DNA from: Chloroflexota bacterium
GTDB lineage: Bacteria > Chloroflexota > Anaerolineae > Anaerolineales > VGOW01
Reading direction: 5' to 3'
DNA: 64,000 nucleotides
NCBI GenBank assembly: GCA_016213135.1
Contig: JACRBQ010000035.1
Location: 62,001-126,000, forward strand
This document shows positions 33,801 through 42,188 of the stretch, one piece after another. The notes beneath the pieces are model-generated. The model saw only the letters and a list, made by a program, of their open reading frames with translations, did not search any database and was not told where the DNA came from. Numbering within the stretch: position 1 is the stretch's first letter; the number at the start of each line of letters is the position of its first letter. The position numbers were made by a program, and so were the translations under genes.

Positions 33801-34177
33801 GCGCGCAATTCTAGAAATTGCTTCGGCCCGTTCAAGGTCAAAATCAGCTTGTTCAAGACATCTCGCCCTAGAACGATTTCCTCACCGCTCGCGTCTCCTA
33901 TAGTCTCAACGCTGAGAATTCGAGAATCGCCAATGCCGATATCAAGAACGTAAATATCCACCATCCTCCGCTCTCCCCACTGGCTTCGCGCGTATTTGTG
34001 GTTGTCAATCGGCGCGTCGAGTTCAACGAGATACCGAGTCGGCACGATGGTAGCGCCAGCGCCCGTGTCGACAAAAGCCAACAGTGGCCCGTTCCTGAAT
34101 GCCTCATACGGCAGGCTGAGGTTCACCTCAATCGTTGGGGCGGCGGGAAAATAATCGGTGCTGTACGGACTTATCAT
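33797..34177 (-). CDS. Retropepsin-like aspartic protease (clan AA)
   Basis: A 126-residue single-domain protein with the active-site triplet in LLAFVDTGAGATIVP and a second conserved stretch (SGEEIVLGRDVLNKLILTL) typical of bacterial retropepsin-like proteins. One DTG per chain means the active form would be a dimer. ATGA overlaps join it to the RHH gene upstream and moaDE downstream. RHH plus protease-like pairs occur in many genomes without known function. Processing of the neighbouring MoaD-MoaE fusion is a testable speculation. Confidence 0.7.
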   Translation of the reverse strand: MISPYSTDYFPAAPTIEVNLSLPYEAFRNGPLLAFVDTGAGATIVPTRYLVELDAPIDNHKYARSQWGERRMVDIYVLDIGIGDSRILSVETIGDASGEEIVLGRDVLNKLILTLNGPKQFLELRA

Positions 34178-34545
34178 CGCTCAATCTTTCCGGTGCTGAA
34201 TGTCCGCATCCAGATTTCTTCAACTGGCTGCTCCTTGACCTGCCGCAGTAATACTGAAATCTTGCCATACCTGGCTCGTATCCGCCGATACAGGGGAGCC
34301 AATTCGCGGTCGTGATCCACCAGCTTTTGTTCGTGGATGGCGATGTACTGGCCGAGATAATCTGCCTTAAGTTGGCTATGCATGGCCTCGTAGGCTTCGA
34401 TTTCCCTGGCGAGTTTTTTCCTCTGCTGTTCGCGGAGATAAAGCTCAACCGCCCTATTCACGACCTCGTTGACGCTTCTCGACTCGCGCTCGGCATCCCG
34501 TTCCAGCATCTCGCGCAAGTCGGATCGAAGCTCGATAGTTTCCAT
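34174..34545 (-). CDS. Ribbon-helix-helix protein with DUF5678-like C-terminus
   Basis: A 123-residue protein. The first ~45 residues form an RHH-like DNA-binding segment (METIELRSDLREMLERDA, SRSVNEVVNRAVELYLREQ). The second half (YLGQYIAIHEQKLVDHDREL...) resembles DUF5678. ATG 34545 is chosen because AAGGAGG stands 7 bases upstream. It overlaps the protease-like gene by ATGA and is probably its partner or repressor. Confidence 0.7.
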   Translation of the reverse strand: METIELRSDLREMLERDAERESRSVNEVVNRAVELYLREQQRKKLAREIEAYEAMHSQLKADYLGQYIAIHEQKLVDHDRELAPLYRRIRARYGKISVLLRQVKEQPVEEIWMRTFSTGKIER

Positions 34546-34559
34546 GCTTGCCTCCTTCG

Positions 34560-35033
34560 TCACGCGGTGTAATCACTCTTCCCGCCGTGCTTTTCAACCA
34601 ACCGCACGTTCGTGATCTGCATTGTCTTTTCTGCGGCTTTGGCCATATCGTACACCGTTAACGCCGCTACCGATACTGCCGTCAGCGCTTCCATTTCAAC
34701 GCCGGTCTTGCCCACCGTGCGAGCCGTGGCGCTGATCTCCACGCGGGGCGGGTCGTCGTCTTTCAACTCCAGTTCCACTGAGATGTGCGTGAGCGGCAGC
34801 GGGTGGCACAAAGGGATGAGTTCCGACGTGCGCTTGGCGGCCATCACCCCGGCCAGTTGCGCCACAGTGAGCACGTCGCCCTTTTTGAGCGCGCCCTCGC
34901 GAATAAGGGCCAGGGTCTCGGCTTGCATGCGCACCTCGCCGCGCGCCACGGCGATGCGCTCGGTGTCGGGCTTGCGGCCCACGTCCACCATGTGGGCGCG
35001 GCCTTCGGGGTCGAGGTGAGTGAGTTCGGGCAT
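34560..35033 (-). CDS. moaC: Cyclic pyranopterin monophosphate synthase
   Basis: A 157-residue MoaC, which converts the MoaA product into cyclic pyranopterin monophosphate in molybdenum cofactor synthesis. Conserved segments are [42 protein letters not shown] and [15 protein letters not shown] 35033 is chosen; a TATAAT box ends 6 bases before it. It heads an operon in which moaDE follows after the RHH/protease pair. moaA, moaB and moeA are not in the window. Confidence 0.93.
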   Translation of the reverse strand: MPELTHLDPEGRAHMVDVGRKPDTERIAVARGEVRMQAETLALIREGALKKGDVLTVAQLAGVMAAKRTSELIPLCHPLPLTHISVELELKDDDPPRVEISATARTVGKTGVEMEALTAVSVAALTVYDMAKAAEKTMQITNVRLVEKHGGKSDYTA

Positions 35034-35039
35034 GGCGAG

Positions 35040-35068
35040 ATTATAATTTCTCAAGCCACAATTCACAA
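35040..35068 (-). promoter_or_regulatory. Promoter of the moaC operon (leaderless type)
   Basis: On the minus strand, TTGTGA, a 17-base spacer and TATAAT end 6 bases before the moaC ATG. Confidence 0.65.
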
Positions 35069-35072
35069 TGCG

Positions 35073-35142
35073 CAATACTGAATACCCAATACCCAATACT
35101 CAATACCCAATAATGGGTATTCGGTATTGAGTATTGGGTATT
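35073..35142. repeat. Heptamer-phased inverted repeat between moaC and ftsY
   Basis: The left arm is five to six 7-base units of CAATACC type (from 35073). The right arm is four units of GGGTATT type (35115-35142). The arms are complementary and keep strict 7-base phasing. The right arm abuts the ftsY -10 box. Confidence 0.9.
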
Positions 35143-35143
35143 G

Positions 35144-35149
35144 TATAAT
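35144..35149 (+). promoter_or_regulatory. TATAAT box of ftsY (leaderless type)
   Basis: A consensus TATAAT ends 7 bases before the proposed GTG start at 35157. No good -35 is visible because the upstream bases belong to the heptamer repeat. Confidence 0.6.
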
Positions 35150-35156
35150 CCCGCCC

Positions 35157-36071
35157 GTGCTTTCATCCATAAAGAACTTTGCCGCGGGACTGGCCCGCAC
35201 CCGGCAGGCGGTGTTTGGCCGCATTGCCAATTTGGTGGGCGCCACCGAGATCACCGCCGACACGTGGGACGAGTTGGAGTCCACGTTGATTCAGGCCGAC
35301 ATGGGCGTGGTCGTGTCCAGCCAACTTGTCGAACGACTCAAGAATCACGTGGGTGAGACGGGCGTGACCAGGCAGCACGACCTCTTCGCCTTTTTGCGTG
35401 GCGAGTTGATTGCGCTGTTGAGTGTGCCGCCCCCGCCGCCCTTGCCGGCCGGCGGCCCCGCCGTGCTGATGATGGTGGGGGTCAACGGCTCCGGCAAAAC
35501 GACCACCGCGGCCAAACTGGCCAAAGTGCTGCGCGACCGCGAACGGCGTAAGCCCATCCTCGCCGCCGCCGACACCTTCCGTGCTGCGGCCATTGGGCAA
35601 CTGCAAGAATGGGGCGGGCGCATCGGCGTGGACGTGATTGCCGGGCAGCCCAACGGCGACCCCGGCGCGGTGGTGTACGATGCCATTGCCGCCGCCCGGT
35701 CGCGCGGGCGCGATCTGGTGATGGTGGACACGGCGGGTCGTTTGCACACCAAATTCAATTTGATGGAAGAATTGAAGAAAGTGCGCGGCGTGGCAGCCAA
35801 AGCCGTACCGGGGGCGCCTCATTCCGTTTTGTTGGTACTGGATTCGACCACCGGCCAGAATGCCATCGCGCAGGCCCGGGCCTTCAAAGAAGCTGTGGGC
35901 GTGACCGGCGTGGTGCTCACCAAGCTGGACGGCTCGGCCAAGGGCGGCGTGGCTTTTGCCATTTGCCGCGAGTTGGCGCTGCCCATTGTGTATGTGGGCC
36001 TCGGCGAAAAGGTTGAGGATTTGGTGGCGTTCGACCCCGAGGCATTTGTGGACGGGCTGTTGAGCGGATAA
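35157..36071 (+). CDS. ftsY: Signal recognition particle receptor FtsY
   Basis: A 304-residue SRP GTPase with a helical N-domain and a GTPase domain: G1 [22 protein letters not shown]3 DTAGRL, G4 [10 protein letters not shown]. It lacks the long acidic A-domain of enteric FtsY. GTG 35157 ([10 protein letters not shown]) is chosen over the upstream 35127, which lies in the repeat and promoter. It docks SRP-ribosome complexes at the membrane. It is divergent from moaC and followed by prfB after 58 bases. Confidence 0.93.
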   Translation: MLSSIKNFAAGLARTRQAVFGRIANLVGATEITADTWDELESTLIQADMGVVVSSQLVERLKNHVGETGVTRQHDLFAFLRGELIALLSVPPPPPLPAGGPAVLMMVGVNGSGKTTTAAKLAKVLRDRERRKPILAAADTFRAAAIGQLQEWGGRIGVDVIAGQPNGDPGAVVYDAIAAARSRGRDLVMVDTAGRLHTKFNLMEELKKVRGVAAKAVPGAPHSVLLVLDSTTGQNAIAQARAFKEAVGVTGVVLTKLDGSAKGGVAFAICRELALPIVYVGLGEKVEDLVAFDPEAFVDGLLSG

Positions 36072-36129
36072 TTCGAGAACAACGGTGTGCGGCGGCGCAT
36101 GTCCGCTCTCACGATTCAAGGACTATTGA

Positions 36130-37213
36130 ATGCTAGACCTCATTATTGCCAAACTTACTGAAAGCGATACCCAAGCCCAGCGATTGCTGGAGCGTCTTTG
36201 ACCTCCCGGCGCAGGAAAAGCGACTGGCCGAATTGGAGGCGCTAGCGGCCTCCGTCGAGTTTTGGAGCAACCCCGCCGCCGCCCGCGACGCCATGCGCGA
36301 GCTTTCGGACACACGGGTTACCGTGACCGAATGGCGCACGCTCAGGCGGCGCATCGCCGACGCGCTGGAGTTGGCGGCCCTGGGCGATGATTCCATCGGC
36401 CCGGAACTGGAACGCGAACAGCAAGCCATTGCCGACGAGGTCACGCGGCTCGACCTCGAATCCATCTTTGCCGACAAGCACGATCACGGCAACGCCTTCC
36501 TCTCCATCCATGCCGGGGCGGGGGGCGTGGATGCGCAGGACTTCGCGGCCATGCTGGAACGGATGTACTTGCGTTGGACGGAGAAGCGCGGGTTCAAGGC
36601 GCAAGTGGTGGACGAAACGGCCGGCGAGGAAGCGGGCATCAAGTCGGCCACCCTCAGCATCGAGGGGCGGCAAGCGTATGGCTACCTCAAGTCGGAGCGC
36701 GGCGTGCACCGGCTGGTGCGGCTGTCGCCGTTCGACTCGGCCCACCGCCGACACACCTCGTTTGCGCTGGTGGAGGTGATGCCCGAAGTGGACGACGACG
36801 CCGAGATCGTCCTTAATCCGACCGAACTCGAAATCACCACGTACAAGTCGTCCGGCGCGGGCGGGCAGAACGTGCAAAAGAACGAGACCGCCATTCGCAT
36901 CCGGCACATTCCCAGCGGCATTGTCGTCACCTGCCAAAACGAACGGTCGCAAACGCAGAACCGCGAGAACGCCATGAAGGTGCTGCGGTCGCGGCTGTAC
37001 GAGCTTCGCCTCGAAGAGCGCGAGAAGGAAATGGCCGCGCTGAAAGGCGAACACGTCAAGGCCGAGTTCGGCAGCCAGATCCGGTCGTATGTGCTGCACC
37101 CGTATCAAATGGTGAAGGACCACCGCACCGGGTTCGAGACCTCGGCCACCGGCTCGGTGCTGGATGGCGAGCTGGACGATTTCATGGAAGCTTTTCTGCG
37201 GCACTGGCAATGA
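36130..37213 (+). CDS. prfB: Peptide chain release factor 2, with programmed +1 frameshift
   Basis: RF2 recognises UGA and UAA stops. Translation starts at ATG 36130 (AAGGA 8 bases before) and reads 23 codons to an in-frame TGA at 36199. A +1 shift at CTT-TGA-C then continues from 36200 to 37213, giving about 360 residues. The Shine-Dalgarno-like GGAG lies one codon upstream of CTT, as in the E. coli site. The class I catalytic motif (SSGAGGQNVQKNETAIRI) is intact. An annotation starting near 36146 is an artefact of ignoring the shift. Confidence 0.95.
36189..36202 (+). promoter_or_regulatory. prfB autoregulatory frameshift site
   Basis: GGAG-CGT-CTT-TGA-C places an SD-like element, the slippery CTT and a weak UGA-C stop in the canonical arrangement. 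Low RF2 lets the ribosome slip +1 and make more RF2. Confidence 0.95.
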
Positions 37214-37292
37214 TAGCGCGTCAGCGCCCCGGTAATTGGATGTACAATCGATGCGCAGCTTGACCACACAACTTAAGGAGTGAGACCTGGCC

Positions 37293-38606
37293 ATGAACAA
37301 CCCCCGCAAACGCACCGGCATTCACCCGTTTGGGCAACCGCCCGATATCAAATTCAGAGATGACGACCGCGACGGGCCGCCCAAAAAACCCATAGGGCCG
37401 CCTCGGCAGCGCCCCGCCGCGGTGCCCTCCAAGCCGCCCAGCCCCTCGCAACCGAGCGGGGCGCGGCCAGTCCCTCGCACCCCGCCGCACTCCATGCCCC
37501 AACCGCCTCGGGCCGCGGCCGGGGCCGCGGGCGCAACGGCCGCATCCGGCGTCGGCCCCTCGCCTGCCGAAGTGCTGGCTGACCGGATTGGATTGCTGCA
37601 AAGCCAGGTGGGCGGTTTGCAGTCCTCGGCGTTGCTCAGCACCGTCAAAGACGAGCTTGAGGACGTGGCCACCAACGTCAACGGCTTGTCGTCGCTCATT
37701 GCCGGTGTGCGTCAGGCCGGGCACGTTTACGACGCCGACCTTGAGCCGAAAGCCGCCACGTTGCAGCAGGGCTGGCCCGCCGTGCGCAGTGGCGCCCTGG
37801 CCGAGCTCAATCGTCAGGCCCCGGCTTTGCGCTCTGCGTTGCGCGCCGCCGAGGATGAGTTGCGGCGGCTGGTGAGCATGCAATCGAATTTCGGTCAAGC
37901 CAATGCCATGCTGCCCGGCGTGGAAAACACCGTGCAGAATCTTGGCGACAAGGTCAACGCGGTCACCACTTCCATCAAAGGCACCTACGACAGTTTCACC
38001 CGCGAGGCCAACAGCATCAAGGAGCGTGTGACAAAGATTCAAGCCATGTTGCAGTTGGTGAACGCCGCCAGCTTCCGGCTACTGCCCACCGAGGGCGTGG
38101 TGGCGGCGACCCAGGCGAAGCTGGACAAGGACGGCAAAGACGACCCGAACGGCTATCTCTTCCTCACCGACCAGCGATTGTTGTTCGAGCAGAATGAGGA
38201 GGTGGCAACCAAGAAAGTGCTGTTTGTGACCACCGAAAAACAGAAGGTGCAAAAGCTGCTCATTGAGATGCCGGTAGCCCAAGTGGAGAAAGCGACCGCC
38301 AGCAAAAAGGGGCTGTTTGGCAACGAAGATCATTTGGAGTTGCTGTTCGAGTCAGGCGCGGCAGTGCGCGCGGCGCACTTTCACCTCGACGGGCAGGATT
38401 GCAATATGTGGCAGGCGCTGGTGGGGCGGGCCAAGGCCAACGACTTCGACAAAGAGCGCGCGGTGAAGATCGATCAGGCTGCCCTGGATCGCGTTTCCAA
38501 AGCGCCCACGCAATGCCCCAATTGCGGCAGCGCCTTTACCCAACCGGTGGTGCGCGGGCAAACAGAAATCAAGTGCGAGTATTGCGGGACGGTGACGAGG
38601 CTGTAA
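37293..38606 (+). CDS. Uncharacterised protein: Pro-rich head, coiled coil, PH-like domain, zinc ribbon
   Basis: A 437-residue protein. Residues 1-90 are Pro/Arg-rich and probably disordered. Residues ~95-260 are a long helical, coiled-coil-like region. Residues ~265-385 look like a bacterial PH/GRAM-type beta domain (GYLFLTDQRLLFEQ). The last 30 hold a zinc ribbon (CPNCG...CEYCG). ATG 37293 is 12 bases from AAGGAG, whereas an in-frame CTG at 37287 is 6 bases away and could be the true start. No function is assigned. The layout suggests a cytosolic membrane- or partner-binding scaffold. Confidence 0.65.
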   Translation: MNNPRKRTGIHPFGQPPDIKFRDDDRDGPPKKPIGPPRQRPAAVPSKPPSPSQPSGARPVPRTPPHSMPQPPRAAAGAAGATAASGVGPSPAEVLADRIGLLQSQVGGLQSSALLSTVKDELEDVATNVNGLSSLIAGVRQAGHVYDADLEPKAATLQQGWPAVRSGALAELNRQAPALRSALRAAEDELRRLVSMQSNFGQANAMLPGVENTVQNLGDKVNAVTTSIKGTYDSFTREANSIKERVTKIQAMLQLVNAASFRLLPTEGVVAATQAKLDKDGKDDPNGYLFLTDQRLLFEQNEEVATKKVLFVTTEKQKVQKLLIEMPVAQVEKATASKKGLFGNEDHLELLFESGAAVRAAHFHLDGQDCNMWQALVGRAKANDFDKERAVKIDQAALDRVSKAPTQCPNCGSAFTQPVVRGQTEIKCEYCGTVTRL

Positions 38607-38694
38607 CAACTACGCACCGATGCCCGGCGCTTAGGCCGCCCAGTCACCGTCACAGCAGGTCTGGAAGCTTGGGCGCGTCGCAAGGAATTCGGTA

Positions 38695-38746
38695 TTGACG
38701 CTGGTGCGACATATAGTTATACTTTCCTTGCTAAAAAGGGTATAAC
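38695..38746 (+). promoter_or_regulatory. MazEF promoter with inverted-repeat operator
   Basis: TTGACG (38695), a 17-base spacer and TATACT (38718-38723) form a strong promoter. GTTATAC (38716-38722) and its inverse GTATAAC (38740-38746) flank the start region and are a likely binding site for the antitoxin. Confidence 0.75.
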
Positions 38747-38749
38747 AAT

Positions 38750-39007
38750 ATGGCAAACATAAAAACGGCTATTTCCCTGCAAAAATCGCTCTTCGAGCAA
38801 GTTGAGACCCTCGCCCGCGAAATGAAAGTATCCCGGAGTCGAGTGTTTGTTTTGGCATTGGAAAACTTCATCCGGGATTACCAGGACAAACAGTTGTTCG
38901 ACAAAATCAACAAAGCCTGCGAAGATTCTCCCCCCGACGAGGCCGAACGAACGCGCCTTCGCCAAATTCGCCGCCAGCACCGACGTATGGTGGAGGGCGA
39001 ATGGTAA
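38750..39007 (+). CDS. MazE-like ribbon-helix-helix antitoxin
   Basis: An 85-residue protein with an RHH DNA-binding N-terminus (IKTAISLQKSLFEQVETLAREM, then SRSRVFVLALENFI) and an acidic-to-basic tail that would wrap the toxin. It overlaps the toxin gene by 7 bases. It should repress its own promoter through the inverted repeat upstream. Confidence 0.82.
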   Translation: MANIKTAISLQKSLFEQVETLAREMKVSRSRVFVLALENFIRDYQDKQLFDKINKACEDSPPDEAERTRLRQIRRQHRRMVEGEW

Positions 39008-39360
39008 TCAATCAGGGTGACGTCTTCTGGGTTGACCTAGGCGAACCCATAGGTTCCGAACCCGGCTACAGCCACCCGAACGTGGTCATCCAGAATAACA
39101 TGTTCAACCACAGCGGGATCAATACGGTTATCGTCTGTGGCCTGACATCCAAGCTCAAACGCGCCGCCATACCGGGGAATGTTCTACTTGAAGCGGGAGA
39201 AGCCAACTTGCCAAAACAGAGCGTGGTAGTCGTGTCACAGGTATTTACTGTGGACAAGGCTCAACTGGGCGAATTTATTGGCGCACTGTCGAAAAAGCGA
39301 ATGCGGCAAATTCTGGATGGCTTGAAGTTGGCAACTGAGCCACGCGAAGCGCCAAGGTAA
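39001..39360 (+). CDS. mazF: MazF/PemK endoribonuclease toxin
   Basis: A 119-residue toxin of the MazF family (QGDVFWVDLGEPIGSEPGY, HPNVVIQN, SQVFTVDKAQLGEFIG). The family cleaves mRNA at short motifs. The pair stands alone between the PH-like protein gene and an amidase gene. Confidence 0.88.
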   Translation: MVINQGDVFWVDLGEPIGSEPGYSHPNVVIQNNMFNHSGINTVIVCGLTSKLKRAAIPGNVLLEAGEANLPKQSVVVVSQVFTVDKAQLGEFIGALSKKRMRQILDGLKLATEPREAPR

Positions 39361-39418
39361 TCACAACTGTCGTTCACAAACGCAACGTAACCGTTACAAG
39401 ACTGCCAACAACCATCTT

Positions 39419-40804
39419 ATGGCCCTCACCTCCCTCACCCTCGTCGAAGCCGCCGACCTCATCGCCGCGCGCAAGCTCTCTCCGGTTGAACTGACTCAGG
39501 CCTACCTCTCGCGCATTGAAGCCCTCGACCCCAAGCTCACGGCGTTCATCACCGTCACCCCGGAGCTTGCGTTGCAGCAGGCGCGCGAGGCCGAGCAGGC
39601 CATTGGCCGTGGCGAGTATCGCGGCCCGCTGCACGGCGCGCCGCTGGCGCTCAAGGATTTGTTCGACACCAAAGGCGTGCGCACCACCGCCGGGGGCAAG
39701 TTTTTTGCCGGCCGCGTGCCCGAGGCCGACAGCGTCGCATGGCAACGGCTCAGCGCCGCCGGGGCCATCCTGCTCGGCAAGTTGAACATGCACGAATGGG
39801 CGCTGGGCGTCACCACCATCAACCCGCACTATGGCACCTGCAAAAACCCGTGGGCGCTCGACCGCATCACCGGCGGCTCATCCGGCGGCTCCGGCGCGGC
39901 GCTGGCGGCGCGCCTGTGCCTCGGCTCCATGGGCAGCGACACCGGCGGTTCCATTCGCATCCCGTCGTCGCTGTGCGGCACGGTGGGCCTCAAGCCCACC
40001 TACGGACGGGTGAGCGTGCGGGGCGTCATTCCTTTGAGTTGGAATCTGGATCACATCGGCCCCATGGGACGTCGGGTGCGCGACGTGGCCCTTTTGTTGC
40101 AGGCGGTGGCCGGATACGATCCCGATGACGCATTCTCGGCGGATGCCCCCACCGACGACTACGGGACGGCGTTGGAGGGCGGCGTGCGCGGCTGGCGCGT
40201 GGCGCTTGCAACCGACTCGCACTTTGCGGATGCCGACGCCGAAGTACTGAGCGCCGTGCGCGAGGCGGCTCGCGCTTTTGAGCAGTTGGGGGCCACCGTG
40301 GTGGAGACCGAATTCCCCGGCGGACAGGAAGCGTGGGCGGCCAACGGCATTATGACTCCCGCCGATGCTGCCGCGTATCATCGCGAACGGCTGCAAACGC
40401 GCCCGGAGGGTTTCGGCGCAGACTTGCTCAAACGGCTCCAGCGCGGCGCGTCGTTTTCGTCCACCGAGTACGCGTTGGCGCGTCATACCCAATCGCGCCT
40501 GCGCCGCCAGTTTGAAAAATTCTTCGACGGCTTCGATCTTCTGCTTACCCCCACCACGCCCATCCCGGCGCCGGTGGCCGAAGGACTCAACTCGGTGGAA
40601 ACTGCGCCCGTGCTCACGCGCTTCGTCGCCCCCTTCAACCTCACCGGCCTGCCCGCCTTGTCGCTGCCGTGCGGCTTCACGGAGAGCGGCTTGCCCATCG
40701 GGCTGCAAATAGTGGCGCGCCCGTGGGCCGAGGCTCGTGTGTTGCGCGCGGGATACGCTTTCGAGCAAGCCACTGAGTGGCGCCATCACGCGCCGCCGCT
40801 GTAA
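39419..40804 (+). CDS. Amidase (GatA-like)
   Basis: A 461-residue amidase-signature enzyme. The triad region shows LALKDLFD, SDTGGSIRIPSSLCG and TGGSSGGSGAALAA. It resembles GatA of the Asp/Glu-tRNA amidotransferase closely enough that this role is possible, but gatB and gatC are absent nearby. A stand-alone amidase cannot be excluded. It is unlike the 560-residue amidase at 15527 in lacking the long N-terminus. Confidence 0.82.
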   Translation: MALTSLTLVEAADLIAARKLSPVELTQAYLSRIEALDPKLTAFITVTPELALQQAREAEQAIGRGEYRGPLHGAPLALKDLFDTKGVRTTAGGKFFAGRVPEADSVAWQRLSAAGAILLGKLNMHEWALGVTTINPHYGTCKNPWALDRITGGSSGGSGAALAARLCLGSMGSDTGGSIRIPSSLCGTVGLKPTYGRVSVRGVIPLSWNLDHIGPMGRRVRDVALLLQAVAGYDPDDAFSADAPTDDYGTALEGGVRGWRVALATDSHFADADAEVLSAVREAARAFEQLGATVVETEFPGGQEAWAANGIMTPADAAAYHRERLQTRPEGFGADLLKRLQRGASFSSTEYALARHTQSRLRRQFEKFFDGFDLLLTPTTPIPAPVAEGLNSVETAPVLTRFVAPFNLTGLPALSLPCGFTESGLPIGLQIVARPWAEARVLRAGYAFEQATEWRHHAPPL

Positions 40805-40990
40805 TTCCCCGGCCAGGCAGGGCCGCGCTCCGCGCTTTGGAGTGACAATTATCAGACTCGCCCTCGAACCGCCGCGCCCCGCGCCGCGCCCCTTCCTTGA
40901 CACGCCTTCCAGCCTCGTGATATTCTGAGCCGCGCTTTCCGGCAATCCGTACTTCACCGGCGACATTTCGCCGCCTCATGGGGGCAGCCT

Positions 40991-42112
40991 ATGACCGACC
41001 GCCGCTACTGGATCGGCTTTAACCTGGTGCGGGGCATTGGCCCGGCCAAAGTGCGCGCGCTGCTCGATCACTTCGGCGATCTGGGCGCGGCGTGGGGCGC
41101 CTCTCACGCCGAGTTGCAGGCCGCCGGGTTGGACAGGCGCGCCCTCGAGTCGCTCGAAGCTGCCCGCACTCGCATCGATCTGGATGCCGCGCTTGCCTCA
41201 GTGGAGCGCGCCGGGGCGCAGGCGCTGTGCTGGGACGACGCGGCCTATCCTCGACGGTTGCGCGAGATTGCCAACCCGCCGCCCGTGTTGTACGTGCGCG
41301 GCGACCTGCGCGACGCCGACGATTGGGCCGTGGCCATGGTGGGCACGCGCCGCGCCACGTCGTATGGCAGAGAAGTGGCCCGCGAACTGGCGGCCACGCT
41401 CGCCGCGGCGGGCGTCACCGTGGTGAGCGGGCTGGCTCGGGGCATTGACGCTGCCGCCCACGTGGCCGCGTTGGAGGCCGGGGGGCGCACCATCGCCGTG
41501 CTTGGCTCCGGGGTGGACAAGGTTTACCCACCCGAGCACGAAACATTGGCCGAACGGGTGATTGTCGGCGGCGCGCTCGTCAGCGATTATCCGCTGGGCA
41601 CGCCGCCCGAGAGCGCCAACTTTCCGCCGCGCAACCGCATCATCAGCGGGCTGGCGCTGGGGGTGATCATCGTCGAAGCCGGGGAAGAATCCGGCGCGCT
41701 CATTACCGCCGACTTTGCCGCCGAGCAGGGGCGCGAGGTGTTTGCCGTGCCGGGGAACATTATCAATCGCAACAGCCGGGGGCCTAACCGGCTCATCCAG
41801 CAGGGGGCCAAACTGGTGCTCAGCGCCGACGACGTGCTGGAGGAATTGAATCTCAAGATGGTGGCGCATCAGGCGCAAGCCCGCGCGCAGTTGCCCTTGT
41901 TTGACGGGGCCGACGACACCGAGCGCGCGTTGCTCACGCACCTCTCTGCCGAGCCGCTGCACGCCGACGAACTCAGCGTGCTGGCCGGCCTGCCCATTGC
42001 CTCCGTATCGTCGGCGCTGGCGATGATGGAGTTGAAAGGCATGGTGCGGCAAGTGGGCGGCATGACATACGTGGCGGCGAGAGAGTTACGCGAGGAGTAT
42101 AAGGTGGAATGA
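40991..42112 (+). CDS. dprA: DNA-processing protein DprA
   Basis: A 373-residue DprA/Smf. An N-terminal SAM-like helical part (LVRGIGPAKVRALL) precedes the Rossmann DNA-binding domain (VAMVGTRRATSYG, VSGLARGIDAAAHVAAL, GSGVDKVYPPEH, NRIISGLA, GALITADFA). A winged helix closes it. It loads RecA on incoming single-stranded DNA in transformation, although other competence genes are not seen here. ATG 40991 follows a purine-rich GGGGGCAGCC stretch. Confidence 0.93.
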   Translation: MTDRRYWIGFNLVRGIGPAKVRALLDHFGDLGAAWGASHAELQAAGLDRRALESLEAARTRIDLDAALASVERAGAQALCWDDAAYPRRLREIANPPPVLYVRGDLRDADDWAVAMVGTRRATSYGREVARELAATLAAAGVTVVSGLARGIDAAAHVAALEAGGRTIAVLGSGVDKVYPPEHETLAERVIVGGALVSDYPLGTPPESANFPPRNRIISGLALGVIIVEAGEESGALITADFAAEQGREVFAVPGNIINRNSRGPNRLIQQGAKLVLSADDVLEELNLKMVAHQAQARAQLPLFDGADDTERALLTHLSAEPLHADELSVLAGLPIASVSSALAMMELKGMVRQVGGMTYVAARELREEYKVE

Positions 42113-42121
42113 AGGATGACG

Positions 42122-42187
42122 AATGCACAATTCACAATTCACAATGACCGATACATTGAGCATTGTGCATTGAGCATTGCGAATTGA
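42122..42187. repeat. Heptamer-phased repeat between dprA and manC
   Basis: CACAATT-type heptamers on the left and ATTGAGC/ATTGTGC heptamers on the right fill the gap. ATGCACAAT (42123-42131) and ATTGTGCAT (42162-42170) are exact inverses. Confidence 0.85.
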
Positions 42188-42188
42188 C

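Noticed and set aside
36146..37213. prfB starting at 36146 in one frame
   Set aside because: The proposed N-terminus has no ribosome binding site and no RF2 similarity until the frameshift point at 36200; the true gene starts at 36130.
39419..40804. Firm assignment as GatA of the tRNA amidotransferase
   Set aside because: The sequence fits, but gatB and gatC are not adjacent and the amidase family is broad, so only GatA-like is claimed.
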